The translations under genes and the position numbers were made by a program. From contig NZ_AP026764.1 of assembly GCF_026000435.1 (NCBI RefSeq), positions 124,001-188,000 of the forward strand: a DNA stretch of 64,000 bases, given 5' to 3'. Of this stretch, positions 45,201 through 54,148 are shown in pieces; within the stretch, counting starts at the first letter, position 1; each line of letters opens with the position of its first letter. The notes beneath the pieces are model-generated. The model made no database searches, was not told the origin of the DNA, and worked only from the letters and a program-made list of their open reading frames with translations. This stretch comes from Vibrio sp. STUT-A11. Its GTDB lineage: Bacteria > Pseudomonadota > Gammaproteobacteria > Enterobacterales > Vibrionaceae.

Positions 45201-45372
45201 CCATTTTTTCCAATTGGGAGGAGACGCCTACGCAGCGATTGAGGTACTTAAACATTGTCACCAAGCGGGTTATCCAATCAAATTATCTGTATTGTATCGC
45301 TATCCTTCGCTCGAAGCTCTCGCTCTCATTATGGATAGATGCAAGTTAGTGATGACTCAAGGAGCTTCATAA
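42244..45372 (+). CDS. angR: Anguibactin NRPS AngR (Cy-A-PCP)
   Basis: A 1042-residue NRPS. The N-terminal Cy domain (~1-430) has NSVAVD (N142, D147) where heterocyclases require DxxxxD. The A domain (~450-960) has all cores: YIIYTSGSTGTPKG, FDLSVYDIFG, MGGATEAS, GELWIGGDG, YRTGDMG, and QVKIGGYRIELGE. The specificity residues start Asp-Leu-Tyr-Asn (from FDLSVYDIFG and MWNSVPAL), as in cysteine-activating domains. The C-terminal PCP (~970-1040) has LGGDAYAA with alanine (about residue 995) instead of the phosphopantetheine serine. So it can activate cysteine, but it cannot carry it itself or cyclise it. AngR is also known as a positive regulator of the operon. Followed by angT. Confidence 0.94.
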   Translation: MTQSEHLPPLNNTVLPLTSYQTWQLSTQRQRSEQQAIANFIYQEAEYNDTPRDRLESCLVTLINHHPMLNTRISADFYLHLTHKNHLEAFDVNELSQASEEEIEKQLTLTRTELTKNHSQAILSISISLLPLNRIRLHTRFNSVAVDTQSVSLFFEQLDQMLEGNLPTFFSPKDVLTAHHNMVTNELTNMTVGCSEWEEHILKLPGSANLPTVCEPDKVPETGITRRTVSFSSEKWQQLVVRSKNHNVTPELVLATIFASVLSLWGHQETLMLRFDNSPKNREKGIVGQFTQPLLVNLSGFGQSFLSIVRENQKHFEQTHKHHPTPIFSLVQQLSRLSDAHRYPANIAFSSQLTETKQKAVWGCHQSANTWLSLHAELKKNELILHWDSHDTLFPKDMIQEMLISYTGLLDSLSQRDSDWTQPLPILLPANQISTRDAINTPESHKLPEGLLHQGFWKNVEAFPNATAVIHGPKSISYQTLADYAQHCAGALTKVGVVPGDRVAVSMNKGIGQIVAVLGILYAGAVYVPVSLDQPQERREGIYQGAGINVVLTDESDTKDSMPSSQFLYLDWQTAIKSMPMVASPEIEPSKPAYIIYTSGSTGTPKGVVISHQGALNTCIALNQRYQINSNDRVLALSALHFDLSVYDIFGLLSAGGAIVLVNESERRDPSAWCHAIKKNNVTMWNSVPALFDMLLTYASCFSSSAPSELRLTMLSGDWIGLDLPERYRQYRPNGKFVAMGGATEASIWSNVFDVDQVASEWRSIPYGYPLPRQQYRVVDDFGRDCPDWVAGELWIGGDGVALGYFNDELKTQAQFLHIDDCAWYRTGDMGCYWPDGTLEFLGRRDKQVKIGGYRIELGEIEVALNNIPQVQRAIAIAVGNKAKTLAAFIVLDPEQANTKRLDTDEVQNLLNNQLPSYMVPQRIVFLDTLPLTANGKVDYKALTQMTSCRKNKSSTADQPLVTSSEHKLAEIWSEVLGTQEFYKSSHFFQLGGDAYAAIEVLKHCHQAGYPIKLSVLYRYPSLEALALIMDRCKLVMTQGAS

Positions 45373-46130
45373 TGAGTCCACTAATCACGATTGCTTCTTC
45401 TGGTATGGATCAGGGAGTTCACTATATTTTTTGTCCTTTTGCAGGCGGTGGCAGCGGCAGCCTTAGAGCTTGGCGGAACCTGAACCTAGTCAAAGAATCA
45501 GTATCAGTCATGCTTTACCCAGGCAGAGAAACCAGAATTGATGACGCGACTATTGAAAATATCGAGTCATTAGCAGAGGAAATGATTCAAGCCCTGCTTG
45601 CAAGCCGTATCCCCATAGAAAAGACGATCATTGTTGGTCACAGTATGGGAGCACAAGTCGCTTATGAGGCAAGTAGGAAGCTCCTGCACCAAGGTCATAC
45701 GCCTAAAGGTCTCGTCATCTCTGGTTGCCAGGCACCTCACATTAAAGGTCGAAGATTGCTCAGTAAGTGTGATGATACAACCTTCATTGCCAACCTAATC
45801 GAAATGGGGGGATGCGATCAAAGTCTTGCTGATAATCCGCAATGGTGGTCAATATTTCTTCCGGCTCTACGCGCAGACTTTACCGCCACAGAGCAATATT
45901 TTTTCGCATCACCACCAAATAGAGATGCTCGCCTTTCAGTCCCTACTATTCTGGTTTCAGGAGATAAAGATCAAGAAGCCTACTATTCAGAAGTGGAGGA
46001 ATGGAAGTTTTGGTGCAATGACGTGATTGAACATCTTGTTGTTAAAGGAGGACATTTCTATGTTACTGAGCACCCAGAAATGATGCTTGAATGCGTAAGA
46101 GCCTTATCGAGTGAGGTTGCAGAGCAATAA
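45372..46130 (+). CDS. angT: Type II thioesterase AngT
   Basis: A 252-residue alpha/beta-hydrolase thioesterase. The nucleophile is in VGHSMGAQVAYE, with a GGSGSLRAWRN oxyanion-type start and the catalytic histidine in VKGGHFYVTEHPE. ATG 45372 overlaps the angR TAA by one base (TAATG), so translation is coupled; the upstream in-frame ATG at 45339 lies inside angR. It removes wrongly charged groups from carrier domains, raising anguibactin yield. Confidence 0.92.
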   Translation: MSPLITIASSGMDQGVHYIFCPFAGGGSGSLRAWRNLNLVKESVSVMLYPGRETRIDDATIENIESLAEEMIQALLASRIPIEKTIIVGHSMGAQVAYEASRKLLHQGHTPKGLVISGCQAPHIKGRRLLSKCDDTTFIANLIEMGGCDQSLADNPQWWSIFLPALRADFTATEQYFFASPPNRDARLSVPTILVSGDKDQEAYYSEVEEWKFWCNDVIEHLVVKGGHFYVTEHPEMMLECVRALSSEVAEQ

Positions 46131-46145
46131 TTTACTTCACCAACT

Positions 46146-46164
46146 GGCCATCTTGATGATGGCC
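46146..46164. terminator. Hairpin between angT and angU
   Basis: GGCCATC/GATGGCC form a perfect 7-bp stem with loop TTGAT in the convergent gap, without a T run. Possible terminator of both units. Confidence 0.4.
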
Positions 46165-46204
46165 GATAAGAAATAAGGCTATATACCCAAATAACCTCAA
46201 GATG

Positions 46205-47530
46205 CTAGGTTGCTTCTGGAGCACCATAAGTCTGGAAAGCAGATTTTTCTGGCAGTCGATAAACGTCCTTACCTAAAGCTTGGTTTATGATTGAAGCATT
46301 TCTGTATGCGCCAATACCTAAATCTGGTCCACCAACACCATGTTGGAAAATCTCTGGGTTTTGAACAAAGACGCGTCCAATACCTTGGTCACAACGCTGA
46401 GCAACAAAGTTAGGCTCAACTATCAAATCATCGTGTTCATCAGTTGCAAGTACAGAGCCTTTTAGCTCATCTAACCATTTAGGCCACTGATGCGCATACC
46501 CAGTTGCACAAATAACTGCGTTAGTATCAAGAGAGAACGCTCGATCTTGTTGTGATTGATAACACCACACTTTAATCGCCTGCGAGTGATCGGGTGCTTC
46601 GACCTCATTTACTTGGCTATTAGAGTACAAGCTTAACCCAGGCTCACGACCCCCAATAGATCGCTCATAAAGCAGATCGAAGATCTCTGCGATAGTGTAT
46701 CCGCTTATTCCCTTATAGAGCAGCCCCTGCGCTTCTACGATGTGACGACGTTTTTCCCGAGAAAGAGTGTGGAAGTAATCCATATATGCCGGTGTAAAGC
46801 ACTCTTGTCCCAGCTTAGACGCTTCCATGGGATGGAAACCAGCAGAACGAGTAACCCAGCTAACCCTTGCTCCGGCATCAATTTTTTCAGGGCTTAGATC
46901 ACGATATAAGTTAAGTACACATTCAGCGGCACTTTGCCCAGATCCTATTACCGTAACACTGTTACACTTTGCCAGTTGCTCACGCATATGAGCAAACTCC
47001 GCAGAGTGTTGAATCAAAGCATGATTTGCATTTTTGGCCCAATCGGGCAACCAAGGCGTAGTTCCAACACCTATCGCTAAATCTCTACTATACCTTGTCT
47101 TAATTTCTCCGCTGTTCAATTGGCTTTGAATTGTAAAGCATTCGTGTTTTTCTGAGTATTTTACATCAACCACATTTTCACCATATGAGCAGTTTTCTAG
47201 CAGCCCTGCCGCCCATTGGCAATAATGGTTGTACTCGCTTCGTGGAACAAGAAAAGTTTCATAATAGTAAAACTGGTACAAGCGATCATGTTGCTTAAGA
47301 TAGTTTAAGTAGCTAAGAGGGTGAGTGGGATCAGCCATGGTAACAAGGTCGGCCAAAAAAGGGACTTGCAAGGTTGCTCCTGGAAGCAACATACCACTAT
47401 GCCAATTAAACTCTTGCCTGCGATCAATAAACTCAACGTCTAGCTCAGGATGGTGAGAGGCCAAAGCGGCAAGCCCTAGATTAAATGGCCCAATGCCAAC
47501 ACCGACGATATCTTTTATTGTTATATACAC
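46205..47530 (-). CDS. angU: Histamine N-monooxygenase AngU
   Basis: A 441-residue flavin N-monooxygenase of the lysine/ornithine hydroxylase family. It has the FAD loop VGVGIGPFNLGLAAL, NADPH loop VIGSGQSAAECVLNL and the ATGY motif (ICATGYAHQWP). It hydroxylates the amine of histamine (or histidine) to give the hydroxamate donor of anguibactin. It follows angN on the same strand with a 136-bp gap. Confidence 0.92.
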   Translation of the reverse strand: MYITIKDIVGVGIGPFNLGLAALASHHPELDVEFIDRRQEFNWHSGMLLPGATLQVPFLADLVTMADPTHPLSYLNYLKQHDRLYQFYYYETFLVPRSEYNHYCQWAAGLLENCSYGENVVDVKYSEKHECFTIQSQLNSGEIKTRYSRDLAIGVGTTPWLPDWAKNANHALIQHSAEFAHMREQLAKCNSVTVIGSGQSAAECVLNLYRDLSPEKIDAGARVSWVTRSAGFHPMEASKLGQECFTPAYMDYFHTLSREKRRHIVEAQGLLYKGISGYTIAEIFDLLYERSIGGREPGLSLYSNSQVNEVEAPDHSQAIKVWCYQSQQDRAFSLDTNAVICATGYAHQWPKWLDELKGSVLATDEHDDLIVEPNFVAQRCDQGIGRVFVQNPEIFQHGVGGPDLGIGAYRNASIINQALGKDVYRLPEKSAFQTYGAPEAT

Positions 47531-47666
47531 TTTTTCTCCTTGATGTGAGATGAAAATAGCCTAACGTTCTGATGACCTAAGCCGCTGGAATAAATAGCCC
47601 CTGATAAGCCATCATCTTTCTTTGGGAAACTCATTTCAGGTCTATAATTGAACAAGCCTATTGGAG

Positions 47667-50537
47667 TTAATACTCCAACCCTTGCTGCAGAGCGAGTGCC
47701 TTTACATCGTTAGCGTCTTTGCAGCGTATGAGCTGCATCACTGGCAACTCCACCAGCAAAGCTTTGTGTAGTTCGATACTGATCTGTTTAAGATGATTAG
47801 GTCGAAGTCCCAACTGAGCGAAAAGCATGTTTTCATTGGTATCTTCGTCTGTTCTCCTACCAAGAACTTTGCAGTAGATATCAAAGATAATCTGTTTTGT
47901 TGAGTCAGCAGTGCTGGCTTCTTTTGGAGGCATCTCAAATAGCTCTATGACTCTTGACTTATCAGGTGACAATCGTTGTTGCAATACGACTTCAAATTTA
48001 GACGTTGTAATCATGTAATTGAAAATCATGTCAATACGATCCAACATCACTTTCACTAACTCATCTGCAAACGCTTCACTGGCATAGTCGACGCTAAACA
48101 TGATTGAGCCCCCTGCCTGTGCGACAAAGCGTACATCGATAGCTACTTGGGGAGTTTGTGTTAAACCACGTTGAAGTGTCATTGGTGCGTTTTCACTTAG
48201 TGCCGGCCAAGACAAACCATTAGTGATAACGATAGGAAGCGTCGGCCCGGGTCCGCATCTATCAAATAACGTACGAGCTAAATCCACACCAGAGAATGCG
48301 AGGTGTTCTATGCCTTCTAACGTATCTGCTTGCAATGCCTTTGCTCGTTGAAGAAATTCGTTTTGATTCGCGTCCCACTGTACGGCAATAAAACTCGATT
48401 CACTTGAATAAGATGTGCTGATCATCGGTAATACAGGAACGGCCACGCACAACTTGCCGTCACTGACATGAGAAGACAGTGCTTCCATCACAGCTGACAT
48501 CATTATGGTGTTTTTGTATAACCCTTGCTTCCCGCCTACTCGAACCAGTTTTTTCACTGTATCTTTGCTAATTTCAAGACTTTGTCTCTTGTATCGAGAC
48601 AGCGAGATCGACTCGAGCGATTTACGCCAAGGGAAGCGCATCGACTTTTCAACACTGGACAGTTTATTAATCCAATATTTTTCGTCTTTGTTGCGTTGCG
48701 TTTGTGCGTCTTCAGCGTTAGGTTCATTTTCAATCAGGGGGATGTATGGTGCCTCTCCCTCAAAGAGTTCCACCAACAAAGAGGCGATAGAGCGAGCATC
48801 AAGAATCAATGCATCAAAGCGAGTAAAAACGTGTGTTTTAGTGTCAGGGAGAGTAAAAGTCGTGATATTCCATAGCGGCTGTTCTAGCTCAAAGATTGCA
48901 TGGCTATATGTATATCTAAAACGTCCTAGTTCCTCCTCTACCCTATCTGTTTCCAGCTGACTTAAATCCACATGATTGAAGTTCACTTGAGGACATTGAC
49001 TTACATGTAACTTAAGTGACTGACTATCAACAAACCTCCTCAAGCTCGTATAGTTGACCACCATTTTCGATAATCGACGACGAATACACGCAGCGGAAAG
49101 CACTCCTCGATATTCCAACATCTCTTGCATTGCAACGCCTCCAAGAGGCATCTGTGTCGTCCTTCCTAACAAATAGGCTCTCTGCATCGGAGTCAGCTCA
49201 GCCGTTGAACCCGTTCGACAAATCAGTTTAGTTTGTAAGCTTTCCAGCGGGGCATCCAATAAGCTCGGGTCAGAAATAACACTTTTCGTCAAAGCAACAT
49301 AATGCTCGAACATTGCCGACGTCCAGTCCTTCGGTAAGGCTTCTTGCCGAACATCCCAATTGATCATGATACCGCCATCAATACTCACAACCTGTGAGTC
49401 AAGCGCGACTTGAGAGCCTTGAGAAATAGTCCAGTTCATGCTACCAAAATGCTTGTGGACTCGACGTGAGAATAGGTCCCCACTAGGTAAATCAATTGCC
49501 GAGGTAAAAACAATCGGTGTGAGCTGCGAGCTGCCATGATGTACCGAAAGGTCTCGCATTACGTTTACACCATCATAACGACTATGCCCAAGTAGCGACG
49601 CCATTTTAGTAGCGATGGAGTGGCAAAAATCAATGAGGGTTTCAGAACCATTCATTTCTACACTGAGAATGACAAAGTTAACGAAGTCCCCTACTAAATC
49701 TTCTGTGCCATCAACAATAGGAGGACGCCAAAATGTCGGGACGTTAATTCTAAATGCGGCGTCTCCAGTCGCTTTACCTAATGCTCTTGCAAACAAACCC
49801 AGCATCAGATTTGCGGGTGTAATCATGTGTTGTCGGGCAACAGATAACAGAACTTTTCGCTGCTCAGGTTCCAACCAAGCTGAATAATGATGGCTGTCAA
49901 CCTGACTAGGATTGGAGTCTGGCAATGGCAATGAAGGCGCTGGAGCGATACTTGCTAACTGAGATTTCCACCACTTCCTGTCAGCCTTTCGTTGTAACTT
50001 TAGGTCTGGATCTGTTTTTGCTAAGTCATGCCAAGTGAAAAAGGTCAACTGATCGCTGGATTCTAAGGGAACTTCCTCGTAAAGCTTCGCAAGATCTTCA
50101 ATTAAAATACGACAGCTACCTGGGTCTATAGCAATCATATCAGTATCGATATGTAATCGAAATGCGCCACCTGGTAGTAAACTCACGGAGAACTTTGCCG
50201 CTTGACCTTGAGTCAAATCAAGCATCTGATGGGCCCACTTCTTTCTCTTACTACTCAATGCTTGATTCCGCTCATCTTTAGATAGCAAGCTAAAATCATC
50301 GACTTCTAACAGGCTATGGTTGGGCACATCTACGATAGAACAAACGCCTAACTCATCAACTTTAAGTCGTAGCATTTCATGCCTGTGGTACAAACTTACT
50401 AGTGCTGAATTGAGCTTTTCTAAGTTGATGTTTTCACCATCGAACTCGGTGTAAAGGTGAGATGCAACACCGCCAAGTTTGGCATTAGCTTCTCTTCCAA
50501 ACCAACATGCGGCCTGCATTGGTGTTAAATCACTCAT
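47667..50537 (-). CDS. angN: Anguibactin NRPS AngN (Cy-Cy-PCP)
   Basis: A 956-residue NRPS with two tandem heterocyclization domains. Cy1 has D133-MIAI-D138 (DMIAIDPGS), and Cy2 has DALILDARS in the second half; both fit DxxxxDxxS, so both look active. A carrier-like tail follows, but at its active site it reads LGLRPNHLKQI (about 47796-47813), with no serine where LGGDSL is expected. The protein likely forms and cyclises the DHB-cysteine bond on another carrier (AngM). A Fur-box-like site lies 47 bp upstream. Confidence 0.92.
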   Translation of the reverse strand: MSDLTPMQAACWFGREANAKLGGVASHLYTEFDGENINLEKLNSALVSLYHRHEMLRLKVDELGVCSIVDVPNHSLLEVDDFSLLSKDERNQALSSKRKKWAHQMLDLTQGQAAKFSVSLLPGGAFRLHIDTDMIAIDPGSCRILIEDLAKLYEEVPLESSDQLTFFTWHDLAKTDPDLKLQRKADRKWWKSQLASIAPAPSLPLPDSNPSQVDSHHYSAWLEPEQRKVLLSVARQHMITPANLMLGLFARALGKATGDAAFRINVPTFWRPPIVDGTEDLVGDFVNFVILSVEMNGSETLIDFCHSIATKMASLLGHSRYDGVNVMRDLSVHHGSSQLTPIVFTSAIDLPSGDLFSRRVHKHFGSMNWTISQGSQVALDSQVVSIDGGIMINWDVRQEALPKDWTSAMFEHYVALTKSVISDPSLLDAPLESLQTKLICRTGSTAELTPMQRAYLLGRTTQMPLGGVAMQEMLEYRGVLSAACIRRRLSKMVVNYTSLRRFVDSQSLKLHVSQCPQVNFNHVDLSQLETDRVEEELGRFRYTYSHAIFELEQPLWNITTFTLPDTKTHVFTRFDALILDARSIASLLVELFEGEAPYIPLIENEPNAEDAQTQRNKDEKYWINKLSSVEKSMRFPWRKSLESISLSRYKRQSLEISKDTVKKLVRVGGKQGLYKNTIMMSAVMEALSSHVSDGKLCVAVPVLPMISTSYSSESSFIAVQWDANQNEFLQRAKALQADTLEGIEHLAFSGVDLARTLFDRCGPGPTLPIVITNGLSWPALSENAPMTLQRGLTQTPQVAIDVRFVAQAGGSIMFSVDYASEAFADELVKVMLDRIDMIFNYMITTSKFEVVLQQRLSPDKSRVIELFEMPPKEASTADSTKQIIFDIYCKVLGRRTDEDTNENMLFAQLGLRPNHLKQISIELHKALLVELPVMQLIRCKDANDVKALALQQGLEY

Positions 50538-51262
50538 CTGCTTTCACTTTGTTGACAATTCATCGGTTAGGCGCCATTATTTTGCAAACGATAATCATTT
50601 GCAACAAAAAACTTTTTATTATTAATTAGATAAGAGAAATACGTCACTTAAGACAGACTCTCAAGTAAAGCTGAAACAATAACAATCAAGTCAATGTGAC
50701 ATAAGAAACAATACTCATAGAAATGCATTGACATTGAAATTATTGGAAGGTAAGAGCGCCAATTTATATCCGTGACGTCAACCATACTCTATTCGCCGAG
50801 CTATTTTTTTGATCATACGGCGAAACTGTTGTTGATCATCTTGAAATACGCCAAACGTGCCGTACTAGACTGATAGTAATTCTATTATTGGCATCATTTA
50901 TAAATGGTTTTTGAAATAAAAGTCGCGTTTGCTGAGGTTCTCACACGCTGACCAAGTAATATGAAACGACGTACGATTACATACGAGGATTAGCCTGAAG
51001 AGAAGAAAGATAAAGAGTATTAAAATTAAAAAATAGAAACTCGACAAAAATAATACTGCTTTGAAGATTGTTAACATTTCTATCAAAGCCACTAACAACA
51101 GAAAGTAATATCAAAACCTAAGTTCCAAGTATTACCCGGTAGATAGTTTTATAAAAAAATAGGGAACGATTCTACTCAGGGCATTAATTACTAACAAAGT
51201 GTAAGTGTACATGGTTGTGACCTGTACCTTAACTCATTCAAAATGACTCAACAGGAAACGTT
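50538..51262. other. 725-bp divergent region between angN and angH
   Basis: No gene is supported. It contains the Fur-box-like site at 50584-50602 near angN. No comparable Fur box is seen near angH. A 7-bp inverted pair TTCGCCG/CGGCGAA lies in 50789-50825. The rest is AT-rich. Confidence 0.5.
50584..50602. promoter_or_regulatory. Candidate Fur box upstream of angN
   Basis: GCAAACGATAATCATTTGC is a near-perfect palindrome matching 13 of 19 positions of the Fur consensus. It lies 47 bp before the angN ATG. Confidence 0.7.
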
Positions 51263-52423
51263 ATGAAACTATCCGATGAGGATCTAGGTAGGCTTAATGA
51301 ATTTTGGCTTTACTGCAAGGAAAATCAATACTTTAATGTAGGATACCCTGAATCTGCTGATTTTAATTACTCGATACTAGACAAGTTCATGCAGTTCTCC
51401 ATTAACAACTGTGGTGATTGGAGAGAAGAGAGTAATTACAAACTCAATTCATTTGAATTTGAGAAAGATGTGATTAGTTTTTTCTCCCAACTATTTAAGA
51501 TATCTCACCAAGAAAGTTGGGGGTATATCTCTAATGGAGGCACTGAAGGTAACTTATTTTCATGTTATTTAGCTCGAGAGCTGTTTCCAACCAGCTACAT
51601 CTATTATTCTGAAGAAACACATTACTCCGTCGATAAAATCGCTAGATTACTCAATATTACGGCAAGAAAAATCCCTTCATTGACAAATGGGGAAATAGAT
51701 TATCAGCGACTTGTCAAACAAATTAAAAAAGACAAACAGAACAACCCTATTATCTTTGCCAATATAGGAACCACAATGCGTGGTGCAATAGATAATATTG
51801 AGCGAATTCAGCTTGATCTCGCAACAATAGGATTAGAGAAAAAAAACTACTACATTCATGCGGATGCAGCGTTAAGTGGAATGATCATGCCATTTGTTGA
51901 TCAACCACATCCCTACTCCTTTGAAGATGGCATTGACTCAATCAGTGTATCAGGTCACAAGATGATAGGCTCCCCGATTCCGTGTGGGATCGTACTTGCC
52001 AAGCGATATATGGTTGACCAGATTTCTGTCGAGGTTGATTACATTTCTTCGCGCGATCAAACCATCAGCGGTTCAAGAAACGGTCATAGTGCCCTATTCA
52101 TGTGGACAGCAATCAAAAGCCATTCGTTTTCAGACTGGCAAGACAAAGTACACCTTTGTTTGGATATGGCTGAATATACTGTTCAACGCTTCCAAGCAGC
52201 AGGGATCAATGCTTGGCGTAATAAAAATTCCAATACAGTCGTTTTACCATGCCCATCAGAGCCAGTTTGGCGAAAATACTCTTTAGCCAATTCTGGTGAT
52301 GTCGCCCATATTGTCACAATGCCGCACCTAGATAGCACCGAAAAATTGGATTCGTTGATCGAAGACGTCATTTTCGACTTGAACCCTGATTACGGCATTC
52401 GCAACGCCAGCGGCCAGAATTAA
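51263..52423 (+). CDS. angH: Histidine decarboxylase AngH
   Basis: A 386-residue PLP-dependent group II decarboxylase. PLP-lysine is in SVSGHKMIGSPIPCG near residue 235; the histidine stacking on PLP is in ETHYSVDKIARLL, and the aspartate in IHADAALSGM. It converts histidine to histamine for the siderophore hydroxamate. AAACGTT separates the AACAGGA ribosome site from ATG. It begins a plus-strand run angH-ABC-ABC-angC-angE. Confidence 0.93.
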   Translation: MKLSDEDLGRLNEFWLYCKENQYFNVGYPESADFNYSILDKFMQFSINNCGDWREESNYKLNSFEFEKDVISFFSQLFKISHQESWGYISNGGTEGNLFSCYLARELFPTSYIYYSEETHYSVDKIARLLNITARKIPSLTNGEIDYQRLVKQIKKDKQNNPIIFANIGTTMRGAIDNIERIQLDLATIGLEKKNYYIHADAALSGMIMPFVDQPHPYSFEDGIDSISVSGHKMIGSPIPCGIVLAKRYMVDQISVEVDYISSRDQTISGSRNGHSALFMWTAIKSHSFSDWQDKVHLCLDMAEYTVQRFQAAGINAWRNKNSNTVVLPCPSEPVWRKYSLANSGDVAHIVTMPHLDSTEKLDSLIEDVIFDLNPDYGIRNASGQN

Positions 52424-52541
52424 GCAAAAATATAATCAACCAACGTTAGATCCAAAGGCTTTATATGAAAACTCTATCGAGCTCTATTTGCTCTACCACA
52501 TTCGCCATATTTTCACCGGATAGACTAAATAAGGTGAGAAA

Positions 52542-54137
52542 ATGATAAGTAAGATCAGTCAATATTACGTCACGCCTAGCTTAATGCCAGCCTTACAACC
52601 ATCGCTTAAGAAGCTTGCTTTGGGGACGCTTTGTGAAGTACTCGCCGCTTTGGGAAACGTTGGCGCACTGCTATGCTTAATACAGCTCATCGACGACCTT
52701 ACAGGCCAATGGGTTTATGGTGCCATCGGCCTATGGGCTGCTAGCGCGCTTGTCTCATCAGTAGGCTCTTGGTTAGTCCATGATGCCGAGTCGCAGTTTT
52801 CCACTCGATTACGTCGCCAAGTTGCTCAGCATTTGACGCGCTTGCCAAGCAAGACCATCTCTCAATATGGTGATAATCAACTGCGTCGCTTGATTTCCGA
52901 AGACATCAACACACTTCACCACATGGTTGCACATTTGCCTTCAGAACTCGTGACATTCATTGTCGTCCCCGTTACTTCCATTGTAATCATGTTGAATCTT
53001 ACAGGTCCGGTAGCCATGTTTACTCTCCTCCCTGGTCTGATTGCATCATTGTATTATTTGCTCTTTTTACCTAGGTTCGCCGCTAAACATGGCACAGAGC
53101 GCATGACAATAATGAGCGACATCGTTACTGCCGTAAACGACTACACAAGAGGCATCCGAGTTAATCGAATTTACGGTACACAGACAGGAGCACTCGCCAG
53201 CTACAACGACGCCACAAGACGCTTTACCCTCGGCATAGTAAAGTGGGTTGGTAGCGTAGCCCTTCCAGCCGCAGTGGCTATCGCATTACTTCAAGCTGTT
53301 TCGACTTTCGCGATAGCTTATACCGTTGGCTATCAATTGAGCCCTGCGGCGATGGCTTCGGTATTCTTTTTTGGTTTGGCCGTCGTATCACCAGTACTTA
53401 AGCTTGGACATGGGTTAGACTACGTTCGCGCAGGGAAGAATGCTGCAAAGAGCATCAGTGACTTTTTACAGCAACCACAGATAGAAAGTGGCAATTTGAG
53501 TGTTGGAGAAGAGCCTCAACCACTGCAAGCATTAAAAATCGTAGTTACTAATGGAACAGTTAATATTATTGATAACTTTACCCACAACTTCTCAGTGGGG
53601 TCGTTCACGGCCATCATGGGGCCTAGCGGTGCGGGTAAAAGCACGTTACTGCGTATTTTAGCTGTTCAAGAAAAGCCCTTTTCCGGCCTCGTTGCCTTGG
53701 GAGACAATGAACTTTCTGAACTCTCTGAGATATCACGCTACTCAGCCATACGCTATGTACCTCAAGATATGGGTGTACTCAACACTACCATTAGGCAGAA
53801 CTTGCAATTATCAGCTCCAAATGCCAATGACGAAAAGCTTCGCCAAGCATTACAACAAGCTCAATTAGAGATTGACCTTAATTCAGATGCAAACGTACTT
53901 TCTGGAGGCCAGCAGCAGTGTGTCGTATTAGCAAACGTATTTTTGACTCAAGCCAATGTTTTATTGCTGGATGAACCAACCAGCGCTCTCGATAAAAATA
54001 CAGCTTTCACTGTGATTAAAAATCTCGCCGATTTTGCGAAAACTCATGACAAAGTATTCATCATGATTACTCATGATTCAGAACTCGCGAAACTAGCAGA
54101 CTCTACATTGATACTAAACAGAAATGCTCAACAATAG
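52542..54137 (+). CDS. ABC half-transporter 1 of the siderophore cluster
   Basis: A 531-residue TMD-NBD protein. The membrane part spans ~25-320 and the ATPase part ~330-530, with Walker A IMGPSGAGKSTLLRIL, signature LSGGQQQCVVLAN, and Walker B VLLLDEPTSALDKNT. It pairs with the next gene. Homologous heterodimers in other clusters act either as siderophore exporters (acinetobactin BarA/BarB) or as ferric-siderophore importers (yersiniabactin YbtP/YbtQ). Position in a biosynthetic run favours export. It is separated from angH by 118 bp with a GGTGAG ribosome site. Confidence 0.85.
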   Translation: MISKISQYYVTPSLMPALQPSLKKLALGTLCEVLAALGNVGALLCLIQLIDDLTGQWVYGAIGLWAASALVSSVGSWLVHDAESQFSTRLRRQVAQHLTRLPSKTISQYGDNQLRRLISEDINTLHHMVAHLPSELVTFIVVPVTSIVIMLNLTGPVAMFTLLPGLIASLYYLLFLPRFAAKHGTERMTIMSDIVTAVNDYTRGIRVNRIYGTQTGALASYNDATRRFTLGIVKWVGSVALPAAVAIALLQAVSTFAIAYTVGYQLSPAAMASVFFFGLAVVSPVLKLGHGLDYVRAGKNAAKSISDFLQQPQIESGNLSVGEEPQPLQALKIVVTNGTVNIIDNFTHNFSVGSFTAIMGPSGAGKSTLLRILAVQEKPFSGLVALGDNELSELSEISRYSAIRYVPQDMGVLNTTIRQNLQLSAPNANDEKLRQALQQAQLEIDLNSDANVLSGGQQQCVVLANVFLTQANVLLLDEPTSALDKNTAFTVIKNLADFAKTHDKVFIMITHDSELAKLADSTLILNRNAQQ

Positions 54138-54148
54138 GATGAAGAAGT

